From Merluccius polli (taxonomy: Eukaryota; Chordata; Actinopteri; Gadiformes; Merlucciidae): 64,000 nucleotides of DNA. Made by a program: the position numbers and the translations under genes. The first letter of the stretch is position 1; every line of letters begins with the position of its first letter. The notes beneath the pieces were generated by a model. It did not search any database and had not been told where the DNA came from. It saw only the letters and a list, made by a program, of their open reading frames with translations. The DNA is taken from positions 1 to 64,000 of the forward strand of contig JAOPHQ010000598.1 of assembly GCA_030340625.1 (NCBI GenBank). The letters are read 5' to 3'. Below, piece by piece: positions 23,569-35,700 of this stretch.

Positions 23569-24679
23569 ACACACACACGTACACAAGTGTACAGTCAAAC
23601 GTTAAGCCGGAAAAACATCCAGGCAGTAAAAAGGCAAACAAAACAAATAGGACACCCCGCATGAACCCACTCGGGGATACAGGTGCAAGTGATGGCTGAC
23701 AGCAGGTGACAGCCAAGCGTCTTAGCGTGGCTGACAGGCCGGTTCCCATGGCAAAGCTGCGGGTAATCCCAGCCACGGGACCTTGCTGAGCCGGGCTGAA
23801 CGCTATTGTGAGGGCAAGGCAACAGGAGAAAAAAGAAAAACCTGTTTCTCAGGAATCTCTGTTTTACCAATAAGCGTTCGCCGCGACGCCGAGCACAACA
23901 CTTGCAAAAGTCGAACGTTTCCACTCACGCCGCAAGGACCAAGTGTAGAAGTATCCAAGCGATGCACTTGGTGTTTCAGTGTTGTGTATTACACACAGAG
24001 CTGTTTTGTGTCGGTCTTTCCAGTAAAGTGTGCCACTACTACGCCTGATTTCACGAGATTCCCCTGCGCTAGACTCATTATGCTCATCATCATGACTAAT
24101 TAATGACATGTTTGTTAATGTCGACTTTTTTTTCTTCTCTCCACGCAGCTCCTGCATGTGTTTTTGTATTTAAACCAATTATGCATTAACCTCAGTCTGT
24201 CACCCACCAAGCGAAGGTGGTATTGTAGTAGTGTTAACAACAAGCCAAGGGAACAACGGCTGGCATTTACACCGGCTTGTAGTATTCCCTTAATTAGCTT
24301 CACCATCAGCATATCATATCTGGCGATATGGGAAGAAAGGTGACATTAAAAACATTAATTAAAAGCCAAGGGAAACGCATGCGGGCCAGCAGTGTTTCAT
24401 TCATACTGGTCTCCCATCCTCCGCCACACCGAGACCAAATGTGTTAAATAAAAGTTCCTGAGTTTCGGTTCAGCGGGACCTGCCCTGGACATTACCATAA
24501 GTTGCGAACAATGACACATTCATAAAGGCAGTGATGTCACTGATCAAGACACAGAAACCTTCACCACCGTTTTCTGTGCGTCCACAGCCTTAACCTTATC
24601 ATGCCCACACACATATGTGCACAGCGTTGATTTAGTCAAGCATGTGTTGTCCTTGTCATGATACACCTACCAGGAAGTG

Positions 24680-24682
24680 ACA

Positions 24683-24731
<49 letters not shown>

Positions 24732-24733
24732 AC
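24680..24733. repeat. (CA)n microsatellite
   Basis: Simple dinucleotide tract with one cc interruption near the start. Confidence 0.9.
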
Positions 24734-25059
24734 ACTGACATCTGGTAAATAAAAGATGAAACACAAGATGACACTTTGATGAGTATATTGACTTATCTGT
24801 CATCCTGTATGCAACATGGTCACTGGAGATAATAGTAATAATGGTTAAAAATAGCAACAAAAAATAACCAGGACATGGGCATCAACCAGGTAAACAGGGG
24901 GGGGGGGGGTGCTGTCCCCCCCCCCCCCCCCAACAACACAACACGTGGAAACACAGCGGAAACACACACTGTAGTCACGTGACCCGCACTATAACGCTGC
25001 CTACTATACGTTATAAAAAAACAGTAGGAAAAACTAGAAAAGTAAACTGTTAACGACCA

Positions 25060-25600
25060 TTTGCGCCGCCGCCGCGTCGCCGCTTACCGCGTTCACCGCG
25101 TTCACCGCGCCGTCGCCGCGCCGCCAACCGCCCCCACACGCCGTCGACGACGTCAATCACTCAACTCACTGCCAAAGAAGAGAGAGAGAGAAAAAAAACA
25201 AATAAAAAACAAATAAAAATGTCGCTTCATGTCGGCCCATAACATAATTCGTGAACGACGAATAACGACAACACGGCACTTAGTCGAGAAAAACGTCCGC
25301 TCGTGACGCGCGCGGCTCCCGAAGTTGTCTTACCGTCCGCGGTGCCGGTTCCGTCCAGCCGCTTCCACGCCTTTCCAGCACGTTGGCGGCAGCCTAACGC
25401 ATAGTACTGGTACTGGTATTGGTGTTACTGGTGGTGGTGGTGATATAACAGTCATATAACACTTCACAGCTTGGTGTTGCCGCTGAGGGGTCTGATAAGC
25501 CACACGTCCACATACGCCATCGGTGTCTCCCGCTGTGACCCGCCGCCGGACGCCCCGCCCCCCGCCGCCGTGTGGCCGGGCCTGCTGCTGGGAGCGGTAC
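25060..25600 (-). promoter_or_regulatory. FHIP1A: CpG-rich 5' end and probable promoter/first exon of FHIP1A
   Basis: This stretch is rich in CpG (repeated ccgcgccg, cgtcgccg and gacgacgtc motifs) within an otherwise AT-rich neighbourhood. On the minus strand a good donor (CG followed by gtaagacaac) lies at 25333-25332, which would close a non-coding first exon ending at 25334. A run of ggtaccggtaccggtt lies near 25597-25611. The assignment to FHIP1A follows from orientation and distance. Confidence 0.4.
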
Positions 25601-25975
25601 CGGTACCGGTTAGCAGGACCATGTGTTTTTTAAATAGCCTAGTGTGTAATTATCTTTGGGAGGAAAATCTAAAAATATACTTTCAAAAGTTCAAAATGTG
25701 TGTTGATATTCAGTGAGAGGTGGGTCACGTGACCACACCAATAAACCATATGTACAATAGTAACACACTAATAATAATAGTAATGATGATTATTGCCTAT
25801 GGGTGTTGGAGACCTATCATATGGTGACATCTAGTGGAAGTTGGTGTAAATGCAGTCAAAGAAAAGGAAAAAAAGAAAAGAAAAGACCAGAAAAGACCAA
25901 AGACCAGACCATAAACACAGTGATGCATTAACCACACTGTGGCTTGAGGTTCAGAAATATCACAATATGACAACC

Positions 25976-26479
<504 letters not shown>

Positions 26480-26750
26480 ACCCTCAGCATAATAGCCTAA
26501 TAACGGTGGGAGCGGATCAGACCACTGGACCAGTTCCCCCATGGGTGTGAACCGGATCCGGGAGGTCGTCCCCCTCTGGGAATAGCTGACGTAGTTTAAT
26601 ACAGGTAAGGGGGGGGGGGCAGGTAACCGCGCGGACCGGGAGGACCGACCTTCACTTTGTCTTCAAACTTTTATTTTTATTTTTTCGTCTTGGGGTCCAA
26701 ATCCCTGTGGGGACTTGGTGGAGCAGGTGGTTCCGTTGGACCCGTCGGCC
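26480..26750 (+). promoter_or_regulatory. SH3D19: SH3D19 promoter/5'UTR region
   Basis: The segment upstream of the SH3D19 ATG is moderately GC-rich. An in-frame TAG at 26592-26594 with no intervening in-frame ATG supports the chosen start. A T-rich stretch with ttttattttt lies at 26670-26684. The exact TSS is not visible. Confidence 0.35.
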
Positions 26751-29700
26751 ATGTCGGAACCGCGGGGCGAGGAGCAGCAGGAGGAGGAGGTGGGAGACCG
26801 AGCTGGACGGGACCAGGCGATAGGTAGGCTGTCCGGGTCCATGGGATCGCTTTCCAGGCTAGGGATGTTTATTTGCTGATGGATGACATGGGGAATAAGT
26901 TGTAAAAAAAAAATAAATAATAAAAATAAAAAGATGTAAGAAGAACAAGATGTCAATTTTAGATTTAATCACATCTTTAATCGAGTTTAGCCTAGTTTAA
27001 CTTTTGTTTTGCTCGCCTATCATAACGTGGGCCCCGCAACACCAACTGAAGAAGACAAATAATTAACAATTACAAATTATTACTTTAACAATTACAAATT
27101 ACAAAGATGTGTCTCGTCCAATTTGTCCAAAAACATTGATAACATTGATAACTGTCAGTCAGTCAGTCAGTCAGTCAATAAAAGGCAGCGTGCCAGAATG
27201 ACGTCACTGGTCGTTTTTGGTGACGTCACCAGGGTGACAACACACCACCCACACCCCTAATGACATTTGTTCAGGACAGAAATGGGCAAATTACACTTCT
27301 CGCTGTATTTTTGTCCTGGCCAACACTGTGATCATGCAGGTATGATTACAGTCAGGACTAATGCTTTAATGGGCGCCCCGGGCGGAGGGAGGAGGAGGAG
27401 AGGTTTCCACCGTCTCCAGCGTGGCACACTCGTCTTCAGCTTTAACGTTCAGCTGCTGTCCCAGAAGACAACCGAACACATGCTCAGTCCCCCCCTACGC
27501 CAACCCAGCAAATGTTCACTCCCCCCCCCCCCAGTGTTAACCTAGCCATGCCCTGCCCCAACTCATTCAGCCACACAGACAGTGGCCCATGCACCCCCCC
27601 CCATCCCCACACCTACACCCCCCTCACCCTAACAACAGGGCCCATGCACCCCCCCATCCCCACACCCACACCCCCTCACCCTAACAACAGGGCCCATGGA
27701 CACCCCCACACCCCCCTCACCCTAACAACAGGGCCCATGGACCCCCCCCCCACACCCCCCCCACCCCCCCTCACCCTAACAACAGTGGCCCATGCACCCC
27801 CACACCCATATCCACCCCCCACACCTCCCTCACCCTAACAACAGCTGTTTGGTCTGGGGGGGGGGTCTCTCTTGGCTGACCTCATGTTGGGCAGGTGGGC
27901 CGGGCTGCATTTATTTATTTATTTTTTAAACAGCCTCTGTTGCTGTAGTCGCAGGTCTCATTCGTGCTTTTGCGCTACGCTTTAAAGGGTGACTACGCAC
28001 CACCATGACTGCTTTTCAGGTTAAACACGGCGCTACGCTGACTTCACACAGCCACCGGTGCGTCTGCCTCCATCCCAACGTCCGTGAAACAAAACATGCT
28101 CATCACCAGCAGCAGCGAGGTGGAGGGGGAAATCCCAAGGATTGGGATTTTGCCATTAGTGTGTACTGTGTACCTATTTTAGCTGATCTCTTACTCTCTC
28201 TTCTTACTAACAACCGCGTGTTGAAGTATTGTTTCGTTTTATTTTTTGGCATCGTTCACTTCCCCAACGTGGCGTACATTTATTCTAGGACTACTCCCGT
28301 TACTTAGGAGATTAACTTTGAGTTGGGAAACTCATGTACAAACAACACCGTCCGCCTAAGAAGACACCGTGGGGAAATGAAAAGATGTTTCACTCCTATG
28401 GGATGTTAGAGGAAGCACTGATTGTTTTATTGTGAGCCAACCTTACGTTACTGTGCTTGGCATTTTGTTTAAGAGAGAGACAGTGTAACAAAGTGAAAGA
28501 CCATGAGAATCTGAAGACCTCCACATGTATTGTATCTATATGATATTTTATCCGTTCATGTCCTCGTCCCTACAGCTGTGAGAAGAGAGAAAGTAGTTTT
28601 TTTCTTTTCGCTATCCATCACCTGTTCTGTGGGAGCGCTTGTTGTCCTAAAGGAGACCAGCACATGTTCTCAGTTAGCGAGGGGCTGTTTAACAGAGTTC
28701 ACTATACCTCAACAGGTGTCCTGTACAGCGACTATGATTTTCACCTTTACAGTCCTATTCAAATAAAGCTATCTAGCATATTTCATCTGGTTTCCTGTTC
28801 ACAGGCACCAGAAGGTATTGTATGCTGTCGGAATCATTCAGTGGTGGATATTAAATATCCATTAAAAATGGGATAGTCTGAATAGGAATATCTGCTGGAC
28901 TTTCTCAACATTTGAGATGAGCCATTGGAGCGGTCTAACCCTTTAAACATCAGTCCCATAGGTAGCATAAGGGCATAGGTTTTCCAAACTTCACCTGGGT
29001 GTGTCGTGTTTGATTTGATCAAAGTGGCGAGGGGGTGGGTGATTCATTCGTCTGGCCTTCTTTCCCCAGTAGGAAACACTGTGTTTGCACACGCAGGACT
29101 AAGATTGATGTGGATGAGAAAGCGTAATTCCCCCACCCGACTGCCCAGTAACTTCAAGACAAAGGTGTTCAAGGATTTACCATACAGTAAACCCTTGTAA
29201 CCATATTAACTAATGTTAATTATTCATATTTAACTTCCGATCAAGGATAATTTCCCAGCCTACACTGACAGTTGCATTGTAGTTCAACATGTTTGACGTT
29301 GGTTTTTCCCCACATGATGGGGGGGGTGTGAGCTGTTGACATTCGACTATACCTTTCAACAATAGGAAAGTGGAGCATGCCTTCACTAATCCACACAAAG
29401 ACGCATAACACATCTAGATGTGGGTTTGAGAGGTATCAGTTACAGAGCCGTTAAAGTTAATCATTTAAGCTCCGGTTGAAACTGCCACACAAGGCGAGCC
29501 TCCCAGGGTTCAGTGAGCTATTAATTCACCTTTCATTCACTTTGATTAGAGACCAGAGAATATCTCTTTCCCTCGCCAAGTGAAGCGAGGGAAAGAGATA
29601 TTCTCTGGTCTCTAATGTAGTACCGTATATTCACCACTTCCTGAATGACCGCATTCCTTTCCATCAGATTGGTCTAGCAGAGAGTGGCCATGATGGGCCC

Positions 29701-32700
29701 TCCCATTTTCTGCTGTTGTCTGTATGCGTGTGTGTGTGTGTGTTGTGTGTGTGTGTGTTGTGGCGGATCGTGTGTTTCCAGGTGCACACACATACTATCG
29801 TTTAATGGATACTAAGGTAGGGATTTGAAGGAAGCCGTACTCCGTCTGTGCTTTACAGGTAGGAACATCACCATTCAATAAACACATTTTGGGCTAGTCT
29901 TAGAAGTATTGGCTGGAAGTATTTTTACACACAATGACTGGACAGGGTTTTAATGTGGGTTAGAATAAAGCTAGTTTTCTTTTTTTTATCTTGCTAATTT
30001 GTCTTAGACAGCAAAGTCATATTTTGGTGACAAATGCAATGAATGTTCATGGTTTTGCTGTTGTGCGCCAGCAGTGGGCTTATTGATGCCAAGCAACAGG
30101 TGGGACAGGTGGCTAATGTTTGTTAGCAGGAAGCTCATGTTTTCAGGTGTGGGCTGTGTAAACAATACACCAACTGAGAGTGAAATGCAGTTTAACCAGC
30201 AGAACTTGGATTCAAAGATCCAATGAGAATTGGATTTGGTGTTTATATTGACTTTTAACTTTTCACCTGTGTTGATTATAAGCATAGATGCTAACAACAA
30301 CAGTATCTGTACCAGCATCACACAATGATATGACCCTCATTTAAAACACCCAAACACACACACACACACATGTTTGAGAATACTGATTCAGGTGTTTTGT
30401 TGAAAGCTTTAATTTAATTTAATTTAATTTAATGTGTAAGCCTTGCTTACACATTAACAAATATACCTGACAAAACTGCGTAGGACTACCAGCCTTTTTT
30501 TTTTTTTTACAACAATAGAGCCCATTGCTTTTTTTTACAATACTCTTCCCACAAAAAGGCATCATAGAGGAATATAGGAGGACTAGAACAGGAATGGTCA
30601 GTTATCTTACAAAAACACATCTTGGTTAAATCTGCACTTGATGAAATCAATAATTAATATCTCTCCCATTAATCTCTCAAAATATACTGTATGTACCTTA
30701 CAACAAACTCAATAAAAAACATTGTTTCAGTCCTATAAGCACATTGCCAAAAACGAAATTTGGCAGTATCAGGAAACAAGATGGGTTTGGCAACAGGTTC
30801 CTCAACATTAAAGTATCAGCTATTCTGTTAAATGACTTTATTCATGCGTATTGTAAAATGTCCTTTCACTTTGTCGTACCGCACTTTCTATTTAGGTGCG
30901 TAAACTATAGTGTTCAGTGACATTTCCCTCTTCTTCCCCGCAGATCGCTTGCAAAGGACCAAGCCTGATCACTCGCATTCCAGGTACGCTGACCCACTTC
31001 ACTCACGCGTCGCAAACCCTTTCCATCCACTCGTTGAGCTCATGTAGGAATAACCTTTCTAAAAGGTAACAGAATTACGAAAGCACTCAGGGCAGTGCCT
31101 ACTTGATAGCCTACAAGCTTAACAGATTTAGTGTTTTTTATTTGTACTTTTTTAAAAATTCTTTTTACTGAGCGGTGAAAGAGGACTCTGTCCCTTTAAC
31201 CGTCAGATTTGCTGATGGTGAAGTTGTGAACGGGCCAACAATGCGTTCTCATCCTCATTCACAGACAGACTAGGGGGGGTCATGGCAGGGAGATGTGCCA
31301 GTTAAGCTGCTGCTGCTGCTGCTGTTGTTGTTGTTGTTGATGATGGTCACTCATCAGTGGCTCATGCAGACTGCCCTCGGTATTGAGACCTCTATGTGAC
31401 CTTGAGTATTAAACTGCTGTTGAATACTTTTTTTTTGTGCACTGAAATGTATTGGCATATTTTTGTACAAAAAACTTAAATGGCTACGATGTTCGACTCC
31501 CAGCCGGAGTATAATGGGTTCGAACCCCAATGTCCGCAGCCTAACCGTCGACGTCCTTGAGCAAAATACTTAACCCGTAACCCGCTCTCCATGTGCCACT
31601 TTGGATAACAGCGTCTCCCTACATAGCATCACGGCTCACTGTTCCCGGGGGCACTGATGTGCTCTGTGTTGTAATTATAATGAGGCTCGTTTAATACAGA
31701 TTACATCATCAGGAACTTGTCCTTAATGAGACTGATGTGTGTTTGTCATTGGCCCGCTTTCATCTCACCAGAGAATTTAGCCTTGGGTAGAGAACAGCTA
31801 CCCTAGTGGAGCAAACACCACAGGTTACCATGGGATACCATGGACCTCTGAACGCTGCTGATGTTATGATCAGTGAGGGAACAAGATGGAAAAGGACTTT
31901 TAACTGGAAGATAGTGGAGGATTTACAAACTACAGACTTGCTTTTTTTTGGATGATCTGGATTTGGATTGCAAGATCTGTTTTGTTTTGTTAATGTTTTG
32001 ACTCGTTGTCTGCATCTGTCGGACAGTGTATCAAATAACCTATGAGTAATGAGCTTCCTTCTACAAAAAATATACTAAACGAGACAGGAGAAATTCCCAG
32101 GTGGCGTAAAGGTATGCGTGACAAAGCTGACTTCTTGGAAGGCATTATGTTGTGTTGAAATGCTCTGCTCTGGGGCACAGACATGATTCACCTGAGGGTG
32201 ACGAACACCTTGTGAGGGCAGCAGCCCCACAGCTTAAAAGTTCACAGCAATTTTTGTTCTTCTTCACCGTCTTCCAGCCAGGGACCTCTGTCCTCCATAC
32301 GAGCAGCCATCAAACGATGTGAGTTGAACTGTACTGTAATATCCTCAAATGAAGTTTCTACAATATATGAAGGCTAACTGCTCATTGTCAGTCAAATTAT
32401 TCACATTCGGTGCTCTCCTTTTCTGTCCTCAGCGAGATCCACCTCTCAGAGTGACCACGCTAGAGAGAGAAGGTAGATGAATACGTGTACAACGTTGCAC
32501 TAAGTACTTCAGCAGCAAGATTAAAATGATTTTCCTATTGCTTACAACATTTTCACATGACCGTTAGATATCTGTGTATCTGTAACCATGTACTATGATG
32601 GGAGGTATCAAAAGGAGGGGCCATGGAGGTTTTTAAAGGAATTTTAAAAAAAGACCAGATGCCTCTACAATTGTTTTACTCCCTCACTGTCTTGAGTGGC

Positions 32701-35700
32701 AGCTGTAAATACAACATGACATTACTGCACTGAGGGTTAGAAATGGTGTGATTTTGTGTTCATAGGCGACCAGAGATCACCATCCTTTCTGCAGAGCCTC
32801 TAGCCAATAGCAGTTGGTTTCCAGGGGCCTCTGGTATCTTCACCTCTTCCTCACCTCCTCCTCCTTCTCCGGCCTCCCAGTCAAGCTGGCCAGGAAGCGT
32901 CCAGGCGGACCCCCAGGTACAGCAGACTTACCCTACCCATTAGCAGAACAGGTTGTGTTCCTATTTTGATCCGTATTTATGCTTTGTGTTGTACAATAGA
33001 AATTTAAGCTTTCTCACAGCATTGATGTGTTTTAATGTTTTATTTTTATTATACAATTGAATCTTTGTGTGTTTGGTATCACATATACTAAAACTGGAAT
33101 TACATTTTCAAACATGAATATATGTGTAAAAAAAACAACAACCATATTGTATCATCATAAACAGAGAAGCTGAAAATGAAATGAAAGTATTTTAATAAAA
33201 GTTGGCATGTGAACCATTATGTTTTCTCCCGTTTTAGCCACCGCCGTCTTATGATCAGGTGATCAAAGAGAAAACCCAGGAAGAGCACGTTGCCAGGCCG
33301 ACCGCCGCCCCCCGCAGGTTGGCCTGCACCAGTACCAGCGCCACCCAGACGGACCCTGTGAGGGAGGAGACTTCAGTTAGTCCACGGCTCAGTCCAGCTG
33401 GTGGGACGGGAAGAAAACCTGACGGTGAGAAATCTCTAAGAACAAGGATATCAATTTCATATATTAATTTACTAAATGTGTTCAATGTTGTTTTATAATA
33501 TTTTTGTCTTTTTCAGTTAAAAAGCCACAAAAACCACCGAGACCCCAGTTGGTGAAAGCTCAGCGCAAGGAACCTATTGTAAAATCAGAACCAACAAACA
33601 GACGGGCCACAAATGTCACAGTGTCCGTTGCCACAGGGAACCAAAATGAGTCAAAGTCATGCGTAGAACAACGCAATACAAAGGACTTCACACACACATG
33701 CTCAAGATCTGTCACTGTGCAATGGGATGTTTCAGACAAAAATTCAGTTGAACTTAAGGTTCCTACAGACTCACAATCAACCCCTGTCGACTCTAGCACC
33801 CCTTCCTCAGACTCAGTTCCCGCCGAATGTCCCGTTCCTCTTCCGCGATTTAAGAAATCCCGCCAGAAACATTTGACAGAGGAGGTTACAGTTCAGACTC
33901 TGGTCAGCCTCCGTGAAAATGGTGACGACATTCGAGTAACCTCCAGCAACGACCAGGAGGAGCCATCCTCAAACAAGTACATCGAAGAACTGCTGGAGGT
34001 GTTTGGCGAGGACAACAGTTCCCTCTTAGAGAACAACACAGCAGCAGAGTCCATCTCCACGGAGCAGAGTACAGTGGCTGGCAGCGAGATGAGCGCTATC
34101 CACAGTCAACGGGACGTCCGAGGCCGGATTGCAGCTTTCGAGACCCAGCCCAGCACCGAAGAGGAAATGGTAGTACAGCAACCGAAGCCTCAACCTAGGA
34201 ATGTTTTCAGGCCACCAGTCTCCTCTAAACCCACCATAGCCTCCAGGACTTCATTTAAATACAGTGTGGAAAATAACAACGTGGAGCTCCCGTCCATGGA
34301 AATGCCCCAAAAACCTTCGGTGGCACCCAAGCCTCAAAAACCATCGCCAGCACCTCGTTTTCCGCCTGCCATGAAACCCGGAGGCTACCACTCCACAGGA
34401 GATCTCCAAGAAATGATGCCTAGCAAGGCGCCTGTGCTCCCCCCATCTCACCTCTCCATCAAGGCCAAAGTGAAGAGTCTGGAACAACAACAACAGGAGG
34501 AGAGCCATAGCTGGACTCCTTCAGTGCCTGCGGTCAAACCCTTTAAAGAACCTCTAATACCCAACAACCATAACTCTGCCGTCGTGGTCACAGAGGATGA
34601 GCATTATGACAGACCATCGAGTAAGTCACCTACATTTAGTTCATGTTTCTTATATCATTAAAGATTATATTTACTATAGGTAAGTACTTTAATGTAAATG
34701 TTTGATGAGCTATAATATTTATGTCAAAATGTGCAGACTTCATAGGAGACCTCCAAGAAACGATGCCCAGCAGGGTGCTTGTACTTCCCCCATCCCGCTC
34801 CTCCATTATGGCCAAAGTGAAGAGTCTGGAACTACAACAGGAGAGCCATGCTCTGACCCGTCCAGCGCCTCCAGCGAAACCCTTCAAAGAACCTCTTATA
34901 CCTGACACCCATAACTCCACCTTCATGGCCACAGAGGATCAGTATTATGACAGACCATCAAGTAAGCAGCCACCGTTCAGTTCACTGATTTTATACTATT
35001 AAAGATGGTGTTTACCATAAGTACTTTCACATACATTTTGTAATGATTTCATATACAAATGTGCAGACTCCATAGGAGATCTCCAAGAAACGATGCCCAG
35101 CAGGGTGCTTGTTCTTCCCCCATCCCGCTCCTCCATCATGGCCAAGGTGAAGAGCCTGGAACTACAACAGGAGAACCATGCTCTGACCCGTCCAGTGCCT
35201 CCAGCGAAACCCTTTAAAGAACCCGTTATACCAAACACCCATAACTCCACCTTCATGGCCGCAGAGGACGAATATGTTAACACTCCATCTAGTAAGTAAA
35301 CTACTTCATTTTGCATTTTTTCTCATTGAAGACAATGCTTACTACAATTATTTTGATGTACATTTTTGATGAGCAATACTATTTATGTAAAAATGTGCAG
35401 ATTTCATTGAAAATCTCCAAGAAACGAGGCCCAGCAAAGTGCCTGTCCTTCCCCTATCCGGGCCCTCCATCATGGCCAAGGTGAAGAGTCTGGAACTACA
35501 ACAGGAGAGCCATGCTCTGACCCCTCCAGTGCCTCCAGCGAAACCCTTTAAAGAACCTCTAATGCCCAACCTCAACCTCAACAACCATAACTCCACCTTC
35601 ATGGCCACAGAGGATCAGTATTATGACAGACCATCGAGTAAGTAGCCATCATTCAGTTCACCAGTTTGATACTATTAAAGATGGTGTACTTTCACCTACA

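Larger units (their letters stand above)
17963..25331. other. long putative FHIP1A 5' intron, no gene seen
   Basis: About 7.4 kb without a recognisable coding exon. It holds only repeats: GA-rich minisatellite 18100-18230, poly-G runs at 19601-19623, 19996-20008 and 20407-20423, the GAAA tract, (CA)n tracts at 23532-23562 and 24680-24732, a G-run/C-run pair at 24897-24930, and a 46-bp tandem repeat near 23119-23207. Confidence 0.45.
26824..30943 (+). other. SH3D19: SH3D19 intron 1, no other gene seen
   Basis: A donor (ATAG followed by gtaggc) and an acceptor (ttccccgcag) frame 4.1 kb without recognisable coding sequence. It contains a (cagt)n run near 27160, the C-rich minisatellite, the 29545 hairpin and scattered short tandem repeats. 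Confidence 0.75.
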
